From Gelatoporia subvermispora B (Eukaryota > Basidiomycota > Agaricomycetes > Polyporales > Gelatoporiaceae): a DNA stretch of 64,000 bases. The stretch covers positions 681,867-745,866 of the forward strand of contig KB445795.1 of NCBI GenBank assembly GCA_000320605.2, written 5' to 3'. The notes beneath the pieces are model-generated. The model saw only the letters and a list, made by a program, of their open reading frames with translations. It searched no databases and was not told the DNA's origin. This document shows, piece by piece, positions 49,801 through 61,000 of the stretch (the stretch's first letter is position 1; every line of letters starts with the position of its first letter). A program made the position numbers and the translations under genes.

Positions 49801-51906
49801 CTTACCCGTTTGTAAAGAAGTCATTATTCTCTTCGCCTTCATCCAGTGGCTCATCGTCTGCCAGGCCGAGAATGCGCAGATTGCAATGTCCAAAGATACA
49901 CTCGACCTGAAGGTCGTCGCACTCGGTGAGCCAGAAAAGAGATTTCGAATGTGCTGTTTCTTGAAGCAGAGTCTGTGAGCCGTGCTGAAGCCATTGGGCG
50001 TGAAAATATTTCTTGAGCACGCGCGTTCGTTTTGTCCCACTTTTTCGTACTTCTTCGTCCTCATACATGTAGCAGATTTTACAGAACCTATTACAATCTG
50101 AATGTTCACCAATGATGTGTCTGGGGTCCAACATGCATACCATTTTGTGTTGGCGAGGTGATTCCGAGTACGCGAGCGTTGGCTGGCAGCATTTTTCTCG
50201 CGGACGGCGTTGGTGTCTTCACCTGGTTCAACTAGTACAATGTCCCCAACCTGCCGGTGCGTAAAGTTCAAAACTCCCGTCAATAGATAGTATGTCACAT
50301 ACCGAATATCGTACACCATCGATAAACACAGATTCGTAATATTTCGGGAGCGTTGTGGAAGACGTCACCGCCGAGTCCTCATCCCAGTCGACCACCGCTG
50401 GGTTCGATTCGTGTACGTACTCCGCTGCCTCCGAGACACGCAGATTGAATTCTGAACCTGGTCGCGAATAGCGATGGCCAGCGACATGCAGAGATTGTGC
50501 TTGAGTAAAGAATTGTTGCGCAATACGACCAACGATGGGCATGACTACGGTTTTATTCCGATGCTGAAGAACATCTTTTTCCAGATCCCTGAGGCGCTTG
50601 CGCTGATCGTGTCTCGATGACTTTGCTGGGTTTCCTGCGCGGATAGGAGATAGCAAAATTTCGCCACAAATTGTGTTAACGAGAGGCCCACGAGATAAGG
50701 CCCGTCGCAGTTTTGTATCTGTACATAGCTCAACCAGCGCATTTCGAACGTACTGTCGCTATGTAAGGTCAGACGGATGGGCATGGACACGAGAATACAG
50801 TGCGCACAACGTCGTTCACATCGAGATCCTTCTCTCGGAGGCTGCGACCGAGCACAGCGCGAGCTGATTCCTCGGCCTTCAGGGAGGCTATGAACGCTTC
50901 ATACGTGACTTCGGCGTCGTCAAAGCACGCAGAAGCAACTAAGTGCGCGAGCCGGTGCTTGAGCCAGTAGCCCGTGTAGAGTGGGATATATGTATCTGCA
51001 GGGGTATCGAGGATGTACCACGCATACTTGGTGCGCAGATACATATTACTGAGCGAGATTGTCAGACAAGGCGATGCTACGGTAAAGTAATGGACTCAAC
51101 GGATCCAGACTTATATTCCCAGGCTGTGTCCCGGTTGCCCAGTGCACGTTGAACTCGAGTATTCGAGACAACTTCACTATATTTTCGATCCCCTGCAAGC
51201 TCTCAGCAACGAGGTCTTCAGAGGCGCTTTCTATGTCCTCTTCATCCTCATCCTTATGGGGAACGACAATGCCGGATGCACCGAATTCGGGTCCGTCGTC
51301 ATCTTCTTCGATGTCTAGCCCCAGAAGGTCATCCAAGGGGACGAGAGTTAGGGAACGCCTCTCGTAGATGGAAAAGTCCACCAGTCTGCGAACTGGAACA
51401 ATCTCGTCATCTTCATCGCTGTCAGGTTGTGACTCTCCAGGTATGAACAGGCCGCGATCCTCAACAACCTCGTCATCGAGCGGCTCGTAAAGCGATTTCC
51501 CTTGGGCCGGTACTGAGTTGGCAAAAGGTTAGCAATCCATCGTCAGTGCAAAAGCTGTACTATGCACCGAGTATACTCTTCCTACGCGACTTCGCAGGAA
51601 TCTCTACCCAAAACAAAGTGGACGGTGACAAAGGTGGATCTAAGACGGATCCAGCGGCGACCATCTCCAAGAGATTCAAGTCAGACTCTGTGCCTAGGCG
51701 GAGCACTAGTACTCCAGGACTCGGATTGAAGACTTCCACAAGATGACCAAGATATGAAGTACACGTTTGGTGCTCGAGCTCGTTTGCAAGGTAATAAGTG
51801 TAGTCACGACATGAAGGCGGAGAAAGGAACGACAAGGTAGCACCGTAGCATTACGACTCACGGCCAAACGACAGACCCCCGGTAGACGCCGCTCGACGCG
51901 TCTCAT
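46850..51906 (-). CDS. DNMT1: DNMT1-type DNA (cytosine-5)-methyltransferase
   Basis: Likely maintenance methyltransferase. After an uncertain N-terminal exon the protein has an acidic stretch (DEDDEIVPVRRLVDFSIYER, then LLGLDIEEDDDGPEFG). An RFTS-like region follows (YAWYILDTPADTYIPLYTGY, then HRLAHLVASACFDDAEVTYE). Two BAH domains come next (GDIVLVEPGEDTNAV..., and HISDFVYLRVKSEEAYLYQI with YGRYDLILRDL). The catalytic part has motif I (RALDLFSGAGGLSTGLN), motif IV (FGGPPCQSFSLMN, intron inside), motif VI (RPSYFLIENVIGML), motif VIII (QAGQYGAPQGRRRLIFIGAR) and motif X (QQHRQIGNAVPVPLAMALGK). It ends DRDMSPEV. I see no CXXC zinc finger between RFTS and BAH, as in other fungal forms. The N-terminal start (near 51906) is the least sure boundary. 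Confidence 0.9.
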
Positions 51907-51985
51907 ACGCGTCCCGTCACGCGCTCCCTTGTCACGCTCTCTTTCCGCCCATCAGTGCGTCCTCGACCTCTCACCTCCTCCAACC
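51907..51985. promoter_or_regulatory. Compact bidirectional promoter of DNMT1-like gene and MCM7
   Basis: Only about 80 bp separate the chosen start codons. The sequence is pyrimidine-rich on the MCM7 side (CTCTCTTTCCGCCC). I did not find a perfect MluI cell-cycle box (ACGCGT) inside, but ACGCGT-like CGACGCGTCTCATACGCGTC lies just before it, at 51894-51913, overlapping the inferred DNMT1 start exon. Confidence 0.5.
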
Positions 51986-54748
51986 ATGTCGCTCCCCGTC
52001 GTTACCATCAGCATTGACTATGAGTCAGAGAAAGGCAAGCGAAGACGCGTCCACCTTCTGTTTCATCACTCACTAGCATACAGAGAAGATCCACAATCTC
52101 CTCTCGACATTTGTCGGTGAGGAGAAGGACATCGCGCGTCGCGTGGCCAACCTTGACTTGGATGACAATTTTGAGCAAGGTTCCAGCAGGAAGGGCCTGA
52201 AGTACATGCAACAACTAGTACGAACTTCCGTCCCTTGTTATGATTCGATTCCTCAATGAGTGCTAGCAACACATAGCGAACCGTGATCAAGAAATGCTTG
52301 TGATCGACCTTGAGGATATTGCAGAGGTACGGTGTGCATACCTTTTGGCGTCACATATCCTGACGTATTTCAATAATAGCACGAGAAGACTGTGGTAGAA
52401 CTAGTGTCTCGCATTCGATACAACACGCGTCGATACGTCAGCCTGTTCTGCGAGGTCGTCGACAAATTGATGCCGGTGCCCACGAAGGATATCAGCGAGC
52501 ACGATGAAGTCATTGATGTTATTCTGCATCAACGAAGGGAAAGGAATGACAGGCTTGATAGTCTCCAGGAAGGTTTCCCGGACCACCTCCTTCGTCGATA
52601 GTGAGCATTTCCCCCCTTCGTTAATTCCTCTTTTCTAACACCACTTAGCAACCTCTACTTTGAGCCCCTGCGTTCGGACATTGCAATGGCTGTCCGAGAG
52701 GTCAAGGGCACACATTTGGGAAAACTCATCACCGTCCGCGGCATTGTGACGCGCGTGTCGGAGGTCAAGCCCCTCCTCAAGGTCAACGCTTACACCTGCG
52801 ATGTCTGCGGCTCGGAGACGTTCCAGGATATCTCCCACAAACAATTTACACCTATCCTTGACTGCCAAAACGAGCAGGAGTGCAAGAAGAATAACATCCG
52901 CGGTTCACTTCACATGCAGACTCGGGCGTGTCGCTTCAGCCCATTCCAGGAGGTCAAGATCCAGGAGATGGTATGTTCAATGATGAGGCCTTGTTTGATC
53001 GACGTCTAAATGTTGTGAAAGACGGACCAGGTTCCGGTCGGCCACATCCCGCGTTCCATGACTGTGCACGTTCATGGCAGCCTGACGCGTCAAATGAGTC
53101 CTGGTGATGTCGTCCATCTAGGGGGCATCTTCCTACCAATTCCGTACACTGGATACCAAGCTGTGCGCGCCGGTCTGCTCACGGACACATATCTCGAAGT
53201 GCACCACATCCACCAGCTGAAGAAGCAATACAACAACATGGAGGTTACTCCAGAGATCCAGCAAGCACTGCTTACGCTGAGGAACGACCCACAGCTGTAC
53301 AACAAGCTTGCGCAGAGTATCGCCCCGGAAATTTATGGACACGTCGATGTCAAGAAGGCACTCCTCCTCCTGCTTGTTGGCGGTGTGACGAAGACTTTGG
53401 GCGACGGCATGAAGATTCGAGGAGACCTCAACATTTGCCTTATGGGTGATCCTGGTGTCGCCAAGTCCCAATTGCTCAAGTACATTTCTAAGGTCGCTCC
53501 ACGAGGAGTGTACACGACCGGAAAGGGTTCTTCAGGCGTCGGTTTGACTGCAGCGGTCATGCGCGACCCAGTCACTGATGAAATGGTGTTGGGTTCGTAT
53601 GCGATCCTGACGAATTTGGATGAATCTGACGTGCATTTCAGAGGGTGGTGCTCTTGTTCTTGCAGACAACGGCATCTGCTGTATTGATGAGTTCGATAAG
53701 ATGGAGGAGTCAGACCGGACGGCCATCCACGAGGTCATGGAGCAGCAGACTATCTCAATCTCAAAAGCCGGTATCTCCACTACGCTCAATGCGCGAACGT
53801 CGATTCTGGCTGCGGCTAACCCTCTGTATGGCCGATACAACCCGAAGGTCTCGCCTGTGGAGAACATCAACCTGCCCGCGGCGCTGTTGTCTCGTTTCGA
53901 CCTTCTATTCCTCATCCTCGATAAGCCCTCAAGAGAAGATGACGAGCTCCTGGCACAGCATGTCACGCATGTCCATATGTACAACAGACACCCTGAGCTC
54001 GAATTCGAGCTGATCGACCCCAACCTCGTCAGGTACGCGTCATATACGTGGAGTCTGCTCCCCAGATGCTGATGATCGATCCCCTTAGACATTATATCGC
54101 CCTTGCCCGCCAACGACGACCGACTGTACCTCCGGAAGTCTCGAACTACGTTGTCGAGTCCTATGTCAGGTTACGAAAACTTTCGAAGGACGAGGAGATG
54201 CAGAAGAAGTCGCACACATACACGTCTGCCCGTACGCTGCTGGGTGTCCTGCGGTTAGCCCAGGCACTCGCACGTCTGCGCTTCTCAGACCGTGTCGATC
54301 ATGCTGATGTCGACGAGGCCCTGCGTCTTATGGAAGTTTCCAAGGAGAGTCTGCAAGACGACGAAGACAAGGAGCGCGACCAGGATCGCTCGATTATCAG
54401 TCAGATCTACAGGCTCATCAAGGACATGGCGGCGAAGCAGGGAGGCGGCCGCAAGACTCAAAGAAAGCAGCGTATGGGCAGGGGACCGGAGGGCGAGCGC
54501 GACATAGACGTCGACGATGACATGGACAGCGATAGCGAAGACGACACGCTATCCTTGGTCGACATCAGGGCACGCGTCCTGAGAAAAGGTTTCACTGAGG
54601 ATCAGCTCATGGAGACCATCCTTCAGGTTCGTCTGAACCCATCCGTTCACATCATGCTATTAATGTCAATGTCCGCCGACAGTACGAGGATATCGATGTA
54701 TGGACCCGAGTGGCTAATAACACAAAACTCCGGTTCATTGCTGCTTGA
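51986..54748 (+). CDS. MCM7: DNA replication licensing factor MCM7
   Basis: Subunit of the MCM2-7 replicative helicase. Starts [16 protein letters not shown]; exons join to [20 protein letters not shown] and [18 protein letters not shown] zinc-binding part (CDVCGSETF, then CQNEQEC) and VNAYTCDVC context match MCM7. The AAA+ core has Walker [15 protein letters not shown], then [17 protein letters not shown], Walker [21 protein letters not shown] and arginine finger [18 protein letters not shown]. The winged-helix tail is [11 protein letters not shown] joined to [13 protein letters not shown], ending KLRFIAA. Acceptor choice near 53650 ([14 protein letters not shown]) gives a continuous frame. 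About eight introns, normal length (about 790 residues). Head-to-head with the DNMT1-like gene, convergent with kexin. Confidence 0.96.
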
Positions 54749-54898
54749 TTGCGTCTTGTTCTCTTATAATGCTGGGCTCTCATCATCTACTGCTGTCTCC
54801 TTAGGTGCATCGCTTTCGGTCTGTATTGTAGTTAATAAATACCAGTCCCCCGGGGATATCAAATCGATCTACAAATGTCGGATATATGTGAGGAAGGG

Positions 54899-57771
54899 TT
54901 ATCGTGTCTCTGACGCATGCTCCCAGCTCCCGTCACCGCTACCACTGCCGGCACTGACTGGAGTACCAGATCGCTCCTTATCATGTTGAGGTGTATCTGG
55001 ATCGTCCCTGTATCGCGGAGTGGCCAGACCGGCTGTCGAGGGATCGTCGTCCAAGAAACCGGAGTGGAACTCCACCCTCGGTGACCGAGCACCAGGACGT
55101 AGCCCCGTCTCTTCGTCAGCATCCTCGTCGTCAGACACCTCTCCGAAGGCATCGAACAGCTCCTTCGTTCGTGCAGTGCTACGATGACCCGTCACGCCAA
55201 TCGAACTCATGGCGACGTCGTCACCTGCAGGAAGGCTTGTGTAATTCGACCGACGGCGCATCGACCGTCTCCAGAAGAAGACACCGGCACCAATACCGAA
55301 GATTGCCACGGCACCGATGGCGATGAAAAACCATAGTTGGTTGGACATAAGGGAGGAGAGGTCGGAGAACCAGCCTTCGTCGGGCGTCGGTGTCACGCTA
55401 ATGCTCGCAGCTGTGTCTGTCTCGGAGGGGGATGCGACGTCCTCTGCCGGGTCAGCGCTTTGCTGAGCACCTGGGAATGCAGGTAAGTGCGATTCCCCGT
55501 CGGCATCACCATGGTCAGGGGGTAGGTGCTCCGTAGGCTTGGGAATAGTCTTGCTAGTGGTTGCAGATGGAAGCGGGATAGAAGACGTGATGCTGTCGTC
55601 GCCTTCTTCAGCGACAGGAGGTAAGACGGTGTCGAGTAGAGGGACGTCATAGACCTTGAAGCTGGCATCGGGATCAATGACAGATCCCCAGAGTGTCATC
55701 GTCCAGCCCAGGAAGGCTCCAGACTCGTTCTCTTTGTTCTGATCTGACACCCGGATTAGCCAGTCACCGATGGGGTTCTCGTCCCTATAGACATCATCAA
55801 GAAACATTCCTGGTTGAATTCATGTAGACTTACCAATGCTTGACCGTCATGAATGTCCAGCCAGGGAAGCCGGAGTTGGCGTTGTCGGTGGGTCGTCTCG
55901 CCGCGAGGACACTCTTAACACCATTAGGACTGACAAGCTCCACCTCGACATCTCCTCTCCGGGTATGCGTAATCCAGACTGTGATAGTGATGTGCTCCAG
56001 CTTTTCAAAGTTATTATCCTGCAGCATCGACTGTGTCACAGCCAAGGTGCTGGATACACCCCCGGACACAATCGGCTCGCCACCAGTGGCAGACTCGAAG
56101 ACATCCATAGTACCATTTGCAATCTGGACAGTCGGCAGGTTCAAGAACGTTTGCGGTTTGACGGATTGCCAATCTTGGGCTGCTTGCACGAACTCATAGC
56201 CATTAAGCACACCATAGCCATATTTATAGCTGAAGGGTCGACCGGCGGCAGTCTGCTCCCAGTCCGGATCGTCAGGGTTGATTTGCTGTCCGGTCTGGAC
56301 GCAAAGGTGCTGGATATCCCGCCATGAGAGATCCGGTCTGTAAGATGTCGTGAGTTGGGCGACATGTGCCATGGGATCACCACAATACCTCACGCCAAGC
56401 GCCAGAGCAAATACACCAGCAGCGTTGGGTGCTGCTGCGGAGGTACCACCATGCGAATGGGCACACTTGTCCTTGCCCACATCCGTGGTGGTCTGTGAGC
56501 TTGTGAGCATACCAAATGAACGAGTGATGTGCAAGACAGCTGACTATGTGATTTCCGCTTCCTGATGAGTAGGCGACAACCATGTTGGCCGCGCAAGCCT
56601 CCGAGTAGTCCGGATGAAGCCCCTTATAGTCCACCGCTGCGACGGTCACAGAGAATATGCTGTTGGTGTACCCGTCGAAGTTGCACTGGTCCCCACTCCT
56701 GCCACCGTTCCCACTGGCAAAGACATAGACAGATCCTTTCCCTTCCCGTCCATTCTGAATACCATTGACCATAGCCTTCTTGATGAGGTATGCTGGACCT
56801 TCCATCGATCTACCGTCGTCAGGAGGCCCCCAACTGCACGAGTAAATCGACGTATTCTGAAAATCATAGTTCAAAGAGGCAGCCTCGTCGACGTCTGAGA
56901 TAGGTCCTGAGAGAATGCGCAAACCAGCAACCTGGGAGTCGTATGCGATACCCACGCCGCACACATCGTTCTTCGCAGCCGCGATCTGCCCCGCACAGCG
57001 TGTGCCATGGTGATCGTCGAACAGTGTTGGTGTTGGGAGGTCCACATGATCGTTGAAGTCGTATGAGCCATATGCATACTGTGAAGATATCAGAAAGAGC
57101 ATTTGACAGAAGGAAACTATACTGACAAAGTTGGCGGCAAGGTCGTCACTGTTGTAGTCCAAGCCATCGTCCACCAATGCAGTGATGACGCCTCTGCCAG
57201 TAATTCCCATCTCCCAGAGCGCGGTCACATTCATCATGTGCCGAGGTGATTCATCGTTAATGAGATGCCACTGCTTCCCGAACTCCGGATCCTCGACTCC
57301 CATGCGAGTAGCGAAGGCTTGAGAGGTCTCTGCGCCGTCATCCTCGTCTCCAGGACGTATAGGCGGTGGTGCACGCTTGGCACGCTGGCGTAGCTCTTGT
57401 CGAGAAACGTGCTTGACGGAGGATGCTATCCGTCGCGAGTGATGTGTATGCTCGGATCTTGACCAGAAATTACTTGAGGAAGTTTGTGCACGTAACTCCT
57501 CAAGCGTATCAAGTACACGGTCCGAGTCTCTCCTGCTCAAGTCCAGTGAAGGCTTTGCTGTTCGCACCAACCAGTGATTGCGAAGCTCCCCTGCCTGCTC
57601 CACGACTTCTACACCCAACGCCCTTGCGCACTCGTCCAGCGATGCTCCAGCGTTAGGGTCGTGCTCTAAGACGTAGTAGTCATCTGTGGAGTAGTCTCGT
57701 TTCGTGGGCTTCAGCGCAAAGACGGACTCATAGCAAAAGAGGACGACGACCAAGGACAGTGGAAGACGCAT
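54899..57771 (-). CDS. KEX2: Kexin-type proprotein convertase
   Basis: Golgi serine protease that cleaves after dibasic sites. Signal peptide MRLPLSLVVVLFCYESVFAL, then a propeptide with a self-cleavage site (LRQRAKR before APPPIRPGDED). The subtilisin domain has the three catalytic residues: Asp in ITALVDDGLDYNSDDLAANF, His in FDDHHGTRCAGQIAAAKNDV, and Ser in HSHGGTSAAAPNAAGVFAL. The oxyanion-hole Asn is in YVFASGNGGRSGDQCNFDGY. The P domain includes LEHITITVWITHTRRGDVEV and, after a 49-nt intron, DENPIGDWLIRVSDQNKENE. Then a Ser/Thr-rich linker, one membrane span (WFFIAIGAVAIFGIGAGVFF) and a cytosolic acidic tail (FDAFGEVSDDEDADEETG). Domain order is exactly kexin. Confidence 0.95.
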
Positions 57772-57827
57772 GAGTGGGCGTCGGAAGTGAAGACGAGCCT
57801 GTGAGATCGTCGCGCGGTCAAGAAGCC

Positions 57828-57869
57828 ATGCCGCCTGTGGCTGCGCCCAAAACGTACTCTGACGCCGAG
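57828..57869 (+). other. Possible orphan first exon
   Basis: ATG in a good context (AGAAGCCATGCC) opens 14 codons reading MPPVAAPKTYSDAE and ends at a strong donor GTAAGT (57870). The start is 57 bp from the divergent kexin start. The nearest acceptor (CAG ending about 57914) would join to ATGAACTGA, giving only two more codons. No continuing exon was found before the POT1-like gene's 3' end. It may be the remnant of a gene otherwise lost, or a short noncoding transcript. Confidence 0.35.
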
Positions 57870-58050
57870 GTAAGTTCCATGCATCCTGCTGTATGGTCTA
57901 TATTTCCATGGCAGATGAACTGATTATCTGCGCACATTGTCACGTTTCCACTAAAGTCACATTACTTGAACATCGACAGCAATATCGACAGCAAATAAAA
58001 CAGTAAATAAAGCAACAAGAAAGATGTGCGCCCAGTTAATGCACGACAGC

Positions 58051-61000
58051 TCATTTTAGCACGGCGTGATGCAGAAGGACATAACTCCGTTTCGAGCGCT
58101 TGTACTCATCCTCGACATTCCAACCTCGGATATCCAGCTGCAGCATCGGTGCGTGTTGGTTGACAAAACGGTCCTGTTTATAGGTGTCTCCATCTTTTAC
58201 CCATGTCGATTGTGACAGTGGTCGCAACCGTTCCACGAGCGCCTCCGCTGCGTCGCTGTCTTCTTTGAGATCGGCTAGCTTTAGACCTTTCAACAACGAA
58301 CACTGCGCACGGACATGATGTCAGAACCCATGAAGAATATCGCAGGCCTGCCTTCTGATATCTTGATAAGGAGGTGATATGCTTACCTCGGGGTTACAGA
58401 CGAGTATTTCTAGTTGATCGTGTGCCTCGTCCTCCACTCCCAGCCAAAAGTGGTATTCAGGCTGCACGGTCTCTTCGAGCATATCCTCAATACAAGCAAA
58501 GCATATTCGATGTGAATCTGGTACGCTGTTGGAGCATCAGAAATTGTGGTGAGCTCACATACACGAGTGGCCGACCTTTTCCGACATTTTATGCAGCGTC
58601 GCACTGTAAATTCTTTAATAGCCTCGGGGTTAAAGTCGACAATTCGGGCATGTATACGATAGCTGACATCCAATCGGTTGCTCTTGCAGACTTCTTCGAT
58701 AGAGCTAGTCTTGGGTTGAGAGTCACGAGTTGGTGGTTTGGCCGAATGAAACGTCTCCGCATTTGACCCATTCAGATGCGCGGTCTTCTTATTCGAGACC
58801 GACGGGAGAGATTTTCTGACATCTTGGCCATTCGATGACTTGGGAAAGACTTGTGTCTCCCAATGTCTCTTTCGTCTAGATACTGATATTCAGCACGCAA
58901 ATAGTTCAGGGAAATTGCGTACTCACTGGAGTAAGGCCTTCAGTTCTTCGTTGTCGCCACTCACGAGGAGTTTGTTGATCAACCTTTGCTCGCCGCCCAG
59001 TCGCCCAGAAAGCTGCTTAGTGCCGGAGCGTCTCATCCGGAGGTTTCTAATTGAAATGAAATCGCCGGGCTTCAAACTTTTCGCGGTCTCCGCCTGAGCC
59101 TCGCTCAAAGTAATTCTTACCACGCGGTCCTTGTGGGCCGCCAAACGAGTTACAGAGGGAGCAACAGGCGAAAGATCTGGTCTTGATGTGTAGTCTGTGA
59201 CATACATGTTGCAAGGACCATTGTCACGCGAAATATCAATGACCTAAGAGAGCATCAGCCTAGAAGAACAGTGGGATAAGGTATCCTATACCTCGGCTGT
59301 GCAGCAGAAGTGCTTGTCTTCTTCCACGTTCTCGAATAGCAGGTGGGGGAATTGAGGAACCGTATCACCTTTCGTACTCTCTTCTTTCCATGCTTCTTTC
59401 CGTCTGAATGGCAATTGGCTCAATTCCGTCTTGTCTTGAATTGGGAGAAGGACTCACTTCAAGAGCTCTATGAGATCGGTCTCACCGTCCAAGTAGTGTT
59501 CATCTAGTCGGCGTATCTTCTTACCCTCAACAAACTTCGCTTCCCAGCTGGACCCTGCGCTCAAGCGCATCCTGACATTCCGGATGCTGTAAAATTCTCC
59601 AGGCTTCATGTTCGGACCCACTTCCGCGGCTGCGTCCCACATCTCGATCTTGAGAACTCGTTGAGCGAGCGCAGGAGGACACCATTGCCAATTGGCATGC
59701 GTGAGCTGATCGTTGACAGTGTAGTCCGTAACGTAGAGGGTATATATTCCGTTATCGTTCTGAAAGCCCTTCAACACCTACGGGACTGGTCAGTTATTGG
59801 CGCCAACGTGCCCACCTCAGTCAGCGCCTCACCTCCACAGTACAGTCAAAATATCCATCGGGCTCTGCATACGGTGAAGCTTCCGATATTAGTCTGTGTC
59901 TTCTGTATGAGTCTTGATCCTGTATATGATGCACAACCGCATCATCTTCGCCCTGACTCGCGATGTCACGCCACCAGTCTGCCAGACGCATGCAATATTG
60001 CAGCTCACTGACGAACGGCTGGAAGTAGATTGGATTCTCAGTGTGACTGTTCGGACGAGCAACCTTGCCTGTCCGTGGCTCATAAATGGACCACCGCCAC
60101 TGTTTGAACGAAGGACCTGTCGCAGACTTTTTGCCATCCCATTCTGAACCCTAGACACGATTCGAGGTTAGTCTCATGTGAATATAACCTGTTACATACC
60201 TGAACGTCTCGGAAAAGTGCAACGTCCCCAATCGCCGGTTCAGGAAGAAGATCCCGCTGCTTTGCGAAGCAGTTCACGGTGAAGTCGCGGGTGGAATAAA
60301 TCGAAGGATCAACCATACGAATACTGATACTGAACTCTGCCGGTTTCTTTCAGATTTGTGATAGCAGCCATTGCCACTGTAATACTAACCCTCATTTCTG
60401 GTGGTCTTGGGACCGACCGTTGATGTGACGACCCCCATAATCTTGATAGATTGCCTATCAGGGACCGCATCGAGTGGTAAATACGTGCCCTTGACGGAGT
60501 GCAGTGCGTTCATTGCTCTGATGCGTCGGTCTACCATACTAGAGATGACGACGTACTGCTTCTGTGACACAGCCTGCATTTAATGAGGGGGATGTTGCCT
60601 CAGGCTCCATCATAGTGAGGTTTGATCGTATTCTGATTTTTCTCGAAGGCAATTCTGACCTATTGTCGACGCTCTGAAGGCGAGTCAAGAAGACGATCAA
60701 AGACGCGTCGAAACGCTTACATTGGTTTCAGGATTCGGGGTCTTGTCGGATTTATGAACCTGTTTAGCGGTGGCAGATTCAGAATGTGACGAATCAGCCA
60801 AAGGCGAATGTATAGGTGCGGATGGCGCGGGTTTGTCCTGCAGATTCACTCCAGCCTTTTGCATGATAGTGGCGTCCATGTCCTCTGCCTTGACTGTCCC
60901 TTCTGGTATTGAAGAAGGTATACCACCAGGTACCTGTTGAGCTTCTATGCCATGATCGTGGGCTTCTGGTCGTGCTTGGTCCGAACCAGGAGCATCGGAC

